Part shown: piece after piece, positions 1 to 6,856 of the stretch | How the letters are laid out: each line of letters starts with the position of its first letter | Position numbering within the stretch: the stretch's first letter is position 1 | NCBI GenBank assembly: GCA_027622115.1 | Contig: JAQBZS010000085.1 | Coordinates: 1 to 13,169 of the forward strand | Reading direction: 5' to 3' | Source of the DNA: Planctomycetota bacterium | GTDB lineage: Bacteria; Planctomycetota; Planctomycetia; Planctomycetales; Planctomycetaceae | Length of the DNA: 13,169 bases | Translations under genes and position numbers: made by a program | Notes under the pieces: model-generated | The model's database searches: none | Told to the model about the DNA's origin: nothing | What the model saw: only the letters and a program-made list of their open reading frames with translations

Positions 1-27
1 GAAAAAACAGAGACGCAAGCTACCTAT

Positions 28-801
28 TTAACCCAACCAGCGCCAGTCAAAATTGCCAGACCCCATGAATGGGGATTCGACCTTGTCCAGTTCGGTCACC
101 ATGCCCAGCGGCAGCAGTGTCACAAACGTGAATAAGAAGAGTCTCGGGAAAAAGTCGTATTGTCGCGGCAACGGAGTCTTCTTGATGCGTTCCGCTTTCC
201 CTTGCAGGTCGGTCAATTGGGTCAGCGTTTCGTCGAGCTGTTGAATGTAGCGCGAGGACTCAAAGTACCCCTGTCGCAATCCATCCCGGATGCGTTCGGC
301 TTGGCGATGTGTCAATTGCGAAACCTTGTTACGGCGTTGCTGCACCCAGACGAGTTCTTCGTCGCCGAGAAACCGCGAAAGTTCATTCCACGTGGTGCGA
401 TCTCGAAGTTGCAATCGCAGCGCGTTGACCCACGCCAATTGTCGATAGATCAACTCTCGACGGTATTCCGTAAGGCCCACGGCGATTTCCGGAGCCACGG
501 ATTTCGCATCAACGGACAGCGCGAGCACTTGTCGAGCAAACGTGCGACTGGAGTTGACCACGCCGCCCCAAATCTTGCGGGCTTCCCACCAGCGGTCGTA
601 GGCCGAGTTGTTGCGAAAGGCCAAGAAGATCGCCAGTGCCGTCCCGAGCGACCCGATCAACGAGAACGGAATGTGAATTCCGCCGAGTCCGTTTCGCGAG
701 TGCTCAAGATAAACCGCCGTTGCCAGCCCGATCACGTACGCCAAATACCATCGCGAATTCCAAAGAACGCGGTCCAAGCGAATGTGTCTGCGAACGATCA
801 T
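28..801 (-). CDS. Bestrophin-family (UPF0187) ion channel, C-terminally short
   Basis: Inner-membrane anion/cation channel of the bestrophin family. The start is MIVRRHIRLDRVLW, which matches the MIVRP-type N-terminus of bacterial bestrophins. The ATG at 799-801 is therefore preferred over an upstream TTG at 816; neither has a clear Shine-Dalgarno. Membrane segments are visible near residues 18-35 and 42-62. The family signature follows: FLAFRNNSAYDRWWEARKIW, then a long helical cytoplasmic part with R-, L- and Q-rich helices, then a third hydrophobic segment (LFLFTFVTLLPLGMV). The protein stops 20 residues after that, at a TAA in 28-30. Usual family members are about 280-310 residues and go on with a fourth membrane segment and an acidic EDPFG-type motif, both absent here. 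At 257 aa it is probably truncated, and may be non-functional. It lies downstream of the sulfatase gene on the same strand, with a palindrome between them. Confidence 0.85.
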   Translation of the reverse strand: MIVRRHIRLDRVLWNSRWYLAYVIGLATAVYLEHSRNGLGGIHIPFSLIGSLGTALAIFLAFRNNSAYDRWWEARKIWGGVVNSSRTFARQVLALSVDAKSVAPEIAVGLTEYRRELIYRQLAWVNALRLQLRDRTTWNELSRFLGDEELVWVQQRRNKVSQLTHRQAERIRDGLRQGYFESSRYIQQLDETLTQLTDLQGKAERIKKTPLPRQYDFFPRLFLFTFVTLLPLGMVTELDKVESPFMGSGNFDWRWLG

Positions 802-830
802 GTTGGGGGACGCCAAGTCTGGTGTGTAGT

Positions 831-910
831 TCGTCTAACCGTCATTCGTAGCAGGCGTACGCGTATTAATATGTTGGGAACGCGTACGCCTTCGGCTAAC
901 GGTTAAACGA
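831..910. repeat. 80-bp imperfect palindrome between sulfatase and bestrophin genes
   Basis: The core is a perfect 12-bp inverted repeat, AGGCGTACGCGT (853-864) with its complement at 880-891, around a 15-nt AT-rich loop. It is extended outward by TAGC/GCTA (849-852 with 895-898), and an outer pair TCGTCTAACCG (831-841) matches 900-910 with one mismatch. In either direction there is no run of T after the stem, so a classical intrinsic terminator is not supported. It resembles a REP-type or small non-autonomous palindromic repeat, although it could still fold in the mRNA. Confidence 0.65.
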
Positions 911-936
911 CGATGCCTGCGGTTACAGATGCGAAC

Positions 937-2505
937 CTAATCGCGCTGCACGCTGCGGCCTGAATCGTGAATCTTCTGGAATCTCGCGACAAGCGATTCC
1001 ACCACGTCGGCATGCTTTGAAGCGAGATCCGTGGCTTCGCCGGGCTCCTTGGCCAAATCGTACAACTGATACGGCTTGCCGAACGGTTTGCCTTTCGGTG
1101 CTTGTCGACCGCCGGACCCGTTGCCGAGCACCAGTTTCCAATCTCCGTCGCGGATGGCGAACATGCCCGCTACGGAATGATGGATCACCGGCGCGCCGCG
1201 TCTTGCCGAATCGCCGTTCAGAGTCGGCAACAGCGAAAAACTGTCCTCGGCGGAAGCGTTGTCCAATTTCGCGCCGACAATCTCCGCACATGTCGCAAAC
1301 ACATCCGTCAAGCAGACCGGCTGAACGCTGCGGGAATTCGGTTTCACGTGTTTCGGCCAGCGGACGAAAAACGGGACGTGGTGTCCGGCTTCCCAGATAT
1401 CCGCCTTGGTGCCTCGCCACGGACCGTTGGCTCGATGATGGGCCGCTCGAAAGCCTTGAATCGAGGGGTCGTCCACGTGATCCGCTTTGTCCGCCGCGTC
1501 GAAGCGGTACATATAAGAGCCATTGTCCGACGTATAAAACACTATGGTGTTTTCAGTCAGCTTGAGTTCATCCAACGTGTCGAGAACCGTGCCGATACTC
1601 CCATCGACCTGCGCCACGAAATCGCCGTACGGCCCGAGTTTCGTTTTACCGCGAAAGCGTTCGTGCGGAGTCGCGGGCTTGTGCGGAGCCGTGAGCGGAA
1701 AATACAGGAAAAACGGAGTCTTTGCTGCGGCTCGCGTCTTCAAGTGCGAAACCACTTCGCTCGTCAAGCGATCCAGCACTTCGTCGATGTTGAAGTCATC
1801 GGCACGAGGACCGGCTCGGACAAAGTCCGGAAACTTGAGAGCCGGTTGTTGATGTGTCGGTTGCTTCGTGAAACGCTCGTTGCGGATGAAGACGTACGGG
1901 GCCATATCGAGCGACGCGCTCACATTGAAGCATTCATCAAAGCCGCGAGCCGTTGGGCCGTGTTGGATCTTGCCGGTCCAATCGATGCCGGGATCGCCGG
2001 CCCAATTGCTGGTGTCGCCCTTTTTTCCGTCGAGCATCGGCATTTGCATGCCAAGGTGCCACTTACCGATCGTCGCAGTGTGATAGCCTTTGGACCGGAG
2101 CATGGTGGCAATCGTCCGACGGGCCGGGTCGATCAGCGGCGGGCTGTAACCGCCGAGTACTCCGCGTTTCAATTTCGATCGCCAACAATATCGTCCGGTG
2201 AGCAAGCCATAACGCGTCGGAGTACACACGGCCGATGGTGTGTGTGCGTCGGTAAAGGTCATGCCCTCGCGAGCCAAGCGGTCGAGGTTTGGTGTGGGGA
2301 TGGTCGACTCTGCGTTCAGAGCGTGGACGTCGCCGAAACCCATGTCGTCCGCCATGATCAACACGATATTGGGACGCTTGCCAGTCGATTTGACTGAAGT
2401 CGTGGCGTGCTGGTCGGTTAGGCCACGTCGACATGGCAATAATGCGCACGTCGTTGACATAATCACCATGGCCACCCGCCATGGTCTATAGCGTTCACGC
2501 ATCAT
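937..2505 (-). CDS. Secreted type I sulfatase (arylsulfatase A-like)
   Basis: Hydrolyses sulfate esters, in planctomycetes typically on sulfated polysaccharides. The 522-aa protein begins with two basic residues groups and a hydrophobic stretch (about residues 10-25), consistent with a signal peptide for export. The N-terminal metal site is IVLIMADDMGFGD (Asp53, Asp54). The sulfatase signature CTPTR follows at 94-98; Cys94 is the residue expected to be converted to formylglycine by a maturation enzyme not seen in this window. Further family residues are GKWHLG (Lys148, His150), APHKP (His275), TSDNGS (Asp327, Asn328) and GTKADIWEAG (Lys367). All expected catalytic and metal ligands are present and the length is normal, so it looks active. 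The start is one of two adjacent ATGs at 2500-2505 behind a modest GAGA. The natural substrate cannot be read from the sequence. Confidence 0.95.
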   Translation of the reverse strand: MMRERYRPWRVAMVIMSTTCALLPCRRGLTDQHATTSVKSTGKRPNIVLIMADDMGFGDVHALNAESTIPTPNLDRLAREGMTFTDAHTPSAVCTPTRYGLLTGRYCWRSKLKRGVLGGYSPPLIDPARRTIATMLRSKGYHTATIGKWHLGMQMPMLDGKKGDTSNWAGDPGIDWTGKIQHGPTARGFDECFNVSASLDMAPYVFIRNERFTKQPTHQQPALKFPDFVRAGPRADDFNIDEVLDRLTSEVVSHLKTRAAAKTPFFLYFPLTAPHKPATPHERFRGKTKLGPYGDFVAQVDGSIGTVLDTLDELKLTENTIVFYTSDNGSYMYRFDAADKADHVDDPSIQGFRAAHHRANGPWRGTKADIWEAGHHVPFFVRWPKHVKPNSRSVQPVCLTDVFATCAEIVGAKLDNASAEDSFSLLPTLNGDSARRGAPVIHHSVAGMFAIRDGDWKLVLGNGSGGRQAPKGKPFGKPYQLYDLAKEPGEATDLASKHADVVESLVARFQKIHDSGRSVQRD

Positions 2506-2613
2506 CAGATTCTCATTCGGTTGAGGGATTATGAACTCCAGCAGACGACTTGCCCGCTCAAGAGGGGACTGTCAAGGCCCCTGCGGTCACTCTTCCGGGT
2601 GGACCGTCATCCC
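2506..2613. other. Intergenic region upstream of the sulfatase gene
   Basis: No gene is supported here. On the minus strand it contains a perfect TTGACA (2570-2575) and a CATAAT (2528-2533), but they are 36 bp apart, so they do not form a standard promoter together. CATAAT alone could be a -10 box, giving a short leader before the ATG at 2505. Treat this as a weak guess. Confidence 0.25.
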
Positions 2614-3091
2614 CTAAATTATATTGGGTCGACACTCCGATTTCTCTACCGCCTGCAACACCTCGCCAGTGTCGTCGCGGAACTCGATGCGAAGCGTCCC
2701 GTCGTTTCTGATTAGAAGCTATCTGAAAAAGGGGTCTGACCCTCTCGGCCTCAGTTTTTGCCGGGGTTTAGCGAGGCCTCCAAAGGGTCAGACCCCTTTT
2801 TCAGATAGCTTCTAGTAAATGGAGAAAGCCGCCGGTCGGTTCGGGATATTTGAAGGGTTGTTTGATTCGGGCGTCAGGATCGCAACTGCCGACGCAAAAG
2901 CGGACGTCGCGATTTGCCTGCGAGCCGGGCAGGGTGCTGAACTGCCGAGTCGGCCCAGTGCGAAACGATTCCTGATCGTGTCCGATGAGCGCGCGGTAGA
3001 ACCAGGTCGTGCCGGATTTCAGTCCGGTCAGCTTAGCCCGAATGATGAAATCCTCATTCGCTTTGGCGGAAATCCACGCGGTTCGTTTGAC
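2614..3091 (-). pseudogene. PhoD-like alkaline phosphatase relic, interrupted by a palindromic element
   Basis: Minus-strand codons 3091-2813 read as the N-terminal domain of a PhoD-type phosphatase/phosphodiesterase. Visible are LTGLKSGTTWFYRALIG, typical of the fibronectin-like PhoD N domain, and then RDVRFCVGSCD, matching the RFAFGSC start of the metallophosphatase domain. There is no start codon; the relic begins directly after the stop of the upstream WD40 gene, in the same frame. It is cut by the palindrome at 2713-2814. Beyond that, 2712-2614 reads IRNDGTLRIEFRDDTGEVLQ and stops at TAG, which looks like the final beta-strand end of such an enzyme. Most of the catalytic domain (several hundred residues) is missing. 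The N-terminal assignment is fairly firm and the C-terminal one is tentative. It is certainly not a working enzyme. Confidence 0.7.
2713..2814. mobile_element. 102-bp palindromic MITE-like element with 31-bp perfect inverted repeats
   Basis: Bases 2713-2743 and 2784-2814 are perfect inverted copies of 31 bp, starting TAGAAGCTATCTG and containing AAAAAGGGGTCTGACCC. Inside, GGCCTC (2747-2752) pairs with GAGGCC (2773-2778) around a loop of about 20 nt. Both ends carry TA, so a TA target duplication as made by mariner/IS630-type transposases would fit. The element encodes no protein and would need a transposase in trans. GGGGTCTGACCCC-type palindromes recur between genes of many bacteria in my recollection, which I could not check here. 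It sits inside the phoD relic. As a transcribed RNA it would form a very stable hairpin, with a T-run in both arms. Confidence 0.75.
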
Positions 3092-4489
3092 CTAATCCGT
3101 GACTTTCCAGGCCTTGGCCGCGCCGGAGCGGAATGAGTCTCCGCCGCCGGCGACCAGCCATTTTCCGTCGCGGCTGAATGTGAGTGATCGGATTCGGGGC
3201 ACGTCGAACGGAAACGACTTGATCTCTTTGCCCGTGGCAACTTCGTGGATGCTGACAACACGGACGCCGCCGAATGCCAGCAACTTTGCGTCAGGACTGA
3301 ACGCCGCGATTCCCGCGCCGCGGCGACGATTCATCGCGCGCGTCTCGGTCAGTTTTCCTGACGACAATTCCCACACGCGCAGTTTGTTGTCCAAGCTTCC
3401 CGTCAGGACGTGTTTGCCGTCCGGATGGAAGATCACCGCACGCACGTTACACGGGTTGTCGGTCACGGAAATCTTCTCATGCATCTTGGCCGATAGTATC
3501 TGTTTGCCACTGCCGATCTCCCACACGCTGAAGAGCGCTGCGTCGGGCAACTCGCTGCTCGCACCGAACGTTCCGGCAGCTATTTGTTTTCCGTCCGGGC
3601 TGAAGGCGACGCTTCCGGCGGTATGAGGAAGTTTTCCAAAGCTGCAGACTTCCTTTCCCGTTGCGGCATCCCACACGTTCACCACGCCGCCCGGATAGCC
3701 GTGCCGTCCGCCTACTCTGGCTTCCCTGCCGGTCGTGGCCAGTAACTTATTATCCGCACTGAAAGTCATGGCGAAGATTTGTGGGCGAAACGGAAACTTG
3801 CGATCCCAATCGCCGTGCGGGTTGAAGCTCAGCAGTTGTTTGTTGTTCGCGGCGTCATGAATCGTGAGCGCATCAAAACCCTCGATCGCCACCCGCTTGC
3901 CATCGCCGCTGATCGCCACGGCAAGGCTGCGAGCACCGATGAACTGGCCCAGCTCTTTCCCCGTCGCAAGTTCCCAAATATAGTCTTCGCGCCAACTGGC
4001 TGACACAACCCGCTTTCCATCGGGAAAGATCACGATTCCCAGGACTTCCGCCGTATGGCCGAACGTCACTGTGCCATCGGCTGCGACCTGAGTTGGCGGC
4101 CGTTTTCCTTGTGGAATCCCCGGCCCGAGATTCGCGGGTCTGGATTCCGGAACGATCGTGAGCGTCATCTCCTTGTCCTTACGCTTCACGACCACCTTGA
4201 TATTCTTGCCGATCTTGATGAATCGCATCGCCGCCAGGAACTCGCGAAGATTTTGGATCTCATTCGTATCGACTTTGATGATGACGTCAGATGCCTTCAC
4301 ACCCGCCTTGTCAGCCGGTCCGTTCTTGGTCACTCCCTTGACTTGCATTCCTTTCACCTGCGCGGCGAAGTCCGGATTGATTCCGACATACGGACGCTCC
4401 TCAGCGACCGCCTGGCCTACGACCGTCAATACGCAACAAAGCGACAAGGCGAGGACAGTAGTCCCCCGACATAAATGGAAGGTTGACAT
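3092..4489 (-). CDS. Exported PDZ plus seven-bladed WD40 protein
   Basis: Predicted exported scaffold or binding protein of 465 aa with no enzyme motif. The signal peptide is residues 1-29 (FHLCRG, then a hydrophobic core, then AVA before EER). A PDZ domain spans about 32-114 (PYVGI, GPADKAGVKASDVIIKVD, then the VVVKRKDKEMTLTI strand). A Pro/Gly linker leads to WD40 repeats at about 142-462. I count seven repeats with FSPDGK- and VWE/IWE-type ends, enough for one closed propeller, with the last blade ending at the C-terminus. An AAGGAG Shine-Dalgarno lies 6 nt before the ATG. It follows the other WD40 gene by 68 bp, so they are likely cotranscribed. The PDZ could tether a partner or peptide in the periplasm, which is inference. 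The TAG stop is followed in the same frame by the phoD relic. Confidence 0.9.
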   Translation of the reverse strand: MSTFHLCRGTTVLALSLCCVLTVVGQAVAEERPYVGINPDFAAQVKGMQVKGVTKNGPADKAGVKASDVIIKVDTNEIQNLREFLAAMRFIKIGKNIKVVVKRKDKEMTLTIVPESRPANLGPGIPQGKRPPTQVAADGTVTFGHTAEVLGIVIFPDGKRVVSASWREDYIWELATGKELGQFIGARSLAVAISGDGKRVAIEGFDALTIHDAANNKQLLSFNPHGDWDRKFPFRPQIFAMTFSADNKLLATTGREARVGGRHGYPGGVVNVWDAATGKEVCSFGKLPHTAGSVAFSPDGKQIAAGTFGASSELPDAALFSVWEIGSGKQILSAKMHEKISVTDNPCNVRAVIFHPDGKHVLTGSLDNKLRVWELSSGKLTETRAMNRRRGAGIAAFSPDAKLLAFGGVRVVSIHEVATGKEIKSFPFDVPRIRSLTFSRDGKWLVAGGGDSFRSGAAKAWKVTD

Positions 4490-4508
4490 TTTTATCTCCT
4501 TCGAAAAT
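4395..4508 (-). repeat. Duplicated leader and signal-peptide DNA, copy A
   Basis: The first roughly 95 bp of the PDZ-WD40 gene match the start of the gene at 6807 at about 89% by my hand alignment, apart from one 3-bp gap. They include a 20-bp identical block (GCCTTGTCGCTTTGTTGCGT) and an almost identical end, CGCTGAGGAGCGT. Similarity continues weakly into the 5' leader (GATTCC, ATTTTCGA, GGAGAT). The partner copy is at 6715-6830. Confidence 0.8.
4496..4501 (-). promoter_or_regulatory. Ribosome binding site of the PDZ-WD40 gene
   Basis: AAGGAG lies on the minus strand 6 nt before the ATG at 4487-4489. It fixes the start, which also gives a clean signal peptide. Confidence 0.75.
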
Positions 4509-4557
4509 GAAACGGAATCTACCGCTGGCTGCCTTGCTCTTTCGGCAACTCGGCCTT

Positions 4558-6807
4558 TTACTTTTTACTCGCCGAGACGCCTTCCAGAGACCACGTGCGG
4601 AATTCCCCCGCACGAGTCAAGGAATAAAACGTTTTGCCGTCATGTGAGAAAAAGGTTCGGTACGGATTCTCGATTGCCATCCGGCCAATGGGCTTTTGAT
4701 CTGCGATGCTCCACAACTCCAATGATTCATCCGGCTCGGCGACGACGCAGTACTTGCCGTTGGGGCAGAAGACCACTGTCGTGCTGATCAACGGTTCTCG
4801 TCGAGTTGCCAGTTCCTTGCCCGAAGCAATGTCCCAGTAAGTGATTACTCCGCGACAGGCGGTGATGATCTGATCGCCGGACTCGTTGAATGATGCAGTC
4901 ACTCCCTGTTGATGCGGCTTGTGGATAAGCAACTTTCCTGTCTGTGCATCCCACAGCTTCATGCACGGTTCGGCTGGCACGCGGACGCCTTCTTCCATAT
5001 AAGGTGACCGCTGTTCGCTAGAAGAAGTGAGAATCGTCTTTCCATCGGGACTGAATTCAATCGTGGTGATTTTGCTCTTATGGGGGAATGGATGAAGTTC
5101 CTTTCCTGAAGCAACTTCCCAGAGTCTCGCCGTATGATCGTCGGAACTGGTGAGCACATATTTTTCGTCCTGGCTGAACTTAGCGATTCTTATCGTGTCC
5201 ATGTGGGCCTTAAACTCGGCGATCTGCTTGCCGGTTTTCGCGTCCCAAGTGCGAGCCGATACGGGACCTTTGGGCACGTACGGCCACTGTTTGCCGGTGC
5301 AGGTCAGGATATATTTTCCGGAAGGGCTATAGGTGATGTAATTCAAGCGGTAGGTGTGACCTTCCATGGTTGCCAGCAGATCACCCGTCTTCGCATCCCA
5401 AAGTTTCGCCGTTTTGTCTAAGGAAGCAGTCGCAACGGTGGAGCCATCAGGGCTGAGACCGACATGCGAGACCTGCCAGCCGTGCTTGCCTTTGAAAACG
5501 AATTCCCGCTCGCCGGTGGTTAAGTTCCACATGCCCATCTCATACTTGCTATTGAGTGGCGCGAAGGCTCTTTTGCCGTCGGGGCTGACAACTACCGTGG
5601 GAATCCCCATGGGCGGCAGTGAAACCGAGTGTTCGATGGGAAGCGTGGGAATGTCAACCTTGGGTTTGGGGGTTGTCACAATCACCGGAGCGCTGGTCGA
5701 CCAGACCGCGATCCTTGCGCTGTCGTCCAGCGTTCGCGTTTTCGTAACGGTCGCGACGATCCGAGTGTTGTCGCGGGTAAATCGCACCCGACCCGACCAT
5801 TTAACATCCATTAGTTCCTTGGCGACTTTGAAGGTCTTGGCATTCCACAACAGAATTTTCCCTGGCATCCGAATGAACGTACTATTGGGGCCTTGCTTGC
5901 CACCGGCTCGACCGCACGTTGCCAGCAGATCACCGGTTGCGTTCCAGGCGACCGAATAAATCTCGGGAGAGCCGCTTTCGACCATGTGCAACGCCTTGCC
6001 CGATTCGACGTCCCACAACCCAAGGTGTCCATCAACGTAGGCGGCCGCGAGCGTTTTCCCGTCGGGACTGAACGCGATCTCCTGCGTCATGCGTTTTGGG
6101 AATACGTGCAATTGTTTTCCCGTGGCGACTTCAAAGATGCGCGTTTCGTAGTTGCGGTTGCCCACCGCCAGCAATTTGCCATCGGGGCTGAACACGGGAC
6201 GAACTCCCCCGTACCCTTTGTTCCCGGCATCCAACTTGTGAACCAGCTTGCCGGTGGCCGTATCAAAAATTCGCATGACCGAAAATCCGCTGCCTTCCAC
6301 GCGCGGATTCGTCGTGACCGCTTCGCCCACGGCGAACAACTTGTTGTCCGGGCTGAAGGCCGCATGTCCGGGACGCTTGCCGGCATCGATCTCCACGGTC
6401 TTGCCGGTTTTCTCGTCGCGAATGATCGTCTTCGTGCCTTGTAACCAACTGGTCTGGCTTCGATCCTGGCTGACCGTGAATCCTCGCGTCTGGTCTTTGT
6501 CGATCTCTCGTAGGAGCTTGAGATTCTTGTCGTCCACGACCATGATGCCGCCGCGCGGATAGAGCAGCAGTTCGTTCGGCCCCGGACCAAGTTCGAGAAA
6601 CATCGCGGCGTTCTTGACTTCGGAAAGCAAGCCGACCTTGTTCACGTTAGCCAACGTGATTGGTTCGGCTGTTTTTGTCGGAACCCGAGCAATGGCCGGT
6701 AAAGGCGAACGCTCCTCAGCGGCCGCCCGGCCTACCACCGTCAACACGCAACAAAGCGACAAGGCGAAGACAGCAATTCCGCGACATAAATGGAAGCAGG
6801 TTGGCAT
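4558..6807 (-). CDS. Exported WD40 protein with two propellers
   Basis: A 749-aa predicted periplasmic or secreted WD40 protein without catalytic motifs, presumably a binding or scaffold protein. The ATG at 6807 is chosen over an upstream start at 6879. It has GAGGAG 6 nt upstream, gives a signal peptide ending GRAAAEE, and matches the start of its neighbour. After cleavage the protein has about seven WD40-like repeats (roughly residues 60-385; early ones degenerate, later ones with FSPDGKLLAVG and LGLWDVESGK). A Pro-rich linker follows (TTPKPKVDIPTLP), then about eight further repeats to the end (for example LSPDGSTVATASLDKTAKLW and FSQDEKYVLTSSDDHTARLW). This implies two adjacent propellers. 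It begins 49 bp after the sialidase-like gene and is probably in the same operon. No PDZ domain is present, unlike its shorter neighbour. Confidence 0.9.
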   Translation of the reverse strand: MPTCFHLCRGIAVFALSLCCVLTVVGRAAAEERSPLPAIARVPTKTAEPITLANVNKVGLLSEVKNAAMFLELGPGPNELLLYPRGGIMVVDDKNLKLLREIDKDQTRGFTVSQDRSQTSWLQGTKTIIRDEKTGKTVEIDAGKRPGHAAFSPDNKLFAVGEAVTTNPRVEGSGFSVMRIFDTATGKLVHKLDAGNKGYGGVRPVFSPDGKLLAVGNRNYETRIFEVATGKQLHVFPKRMTQEIAFSPDGKTLAAAYVDGHLGLWDVESGKALHMVESGSPEIYSVAWNATGDLLATCGRAGGKQGPNSTFIRMPGKILLWNAKTFKVAKELMDVKWSGRVRFTRDNTRIVATVTKTRTLDDSARIAVWSTSAPVIVTTPKPKVDIPTLPIEHSVSLPPMGIPTVVVSPDGKRAFAPLNSKYEMGMWNLTTGEREFVFKGKHGWQVSHVGLSPDGSTVATASLDKTAKLWDAKTGDLLATMEGHTYRLNYITYSPSGKYILTCTGKQWPYVPKGPVSARTWDAKTGKQIAEFKAHMDTIRIAKFSQDEKYVLTSSDDHTARLWEVASGKELHPFPHKSKITTIEFSPDGKTILTSSSEQRSPYMEEGVRVPAEPCMKLWDAQTGKLLIHKPHQQGVTASFNESGDQIITACRGVITYWDIASGKELATRREPLISTTVVFCPNGKYCVVAEPDESLELWSIADQKPIGRMAIENPYRTFFSHDGKTFYSLTRAGEFRTWSLEGVSASKK

Positions 6808-6830
6808 AATGATCTCCTCGAAATTGTGGA
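6715..6830 (-). repeat. Duplicated leader and signal-peptide DNA, copy B
   Basis: Partner of the repeat at 4395-4508. It carries an extra TGC codon near the start and a handful of substitutions, several of them synonymous. The match falls away just after the signal-peptide cleavage region, where the two proteins become unrelated except for general WD40 character. Confidence 0.8.
6814..6819 (-). promoter_or_regulatory. Ribosome binding site of the double-propeller WD40 gene
   Basis: GAGGAG lies on the minus strand 6 nt before the ATG at 6805-6807. It decides the start in favour of the signal-peptide form over the 24-residue longer one. Confidence 0.75.
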
Positions 6831-6856
6831 ATCGTCCTTTTGATTTCGAACAAAGT

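Noticed and set aside
160..906. 248-codon plus-strand open frame opposite the bestrophin gene
   Set aside because: It is antisense to a clearly recognised family protein, has Arg/Gln-rich shadow-like composition and shows no motif.
1102..2397. 431-codon plus-strand open frame opposite the sulfatase
   Set aside because: The opposite strand encodes a complete sulfatase with all catalytic residues. The antisense frame has no domain and is explained by codon bias of the real gene.
2819..3136. 105-codon plus-strand frame over the phoD relic
   Set aside because: The minus strand gives a meaningful PhoD-like peptide. The plus frame has none and runs into the end of the WD40 gene.
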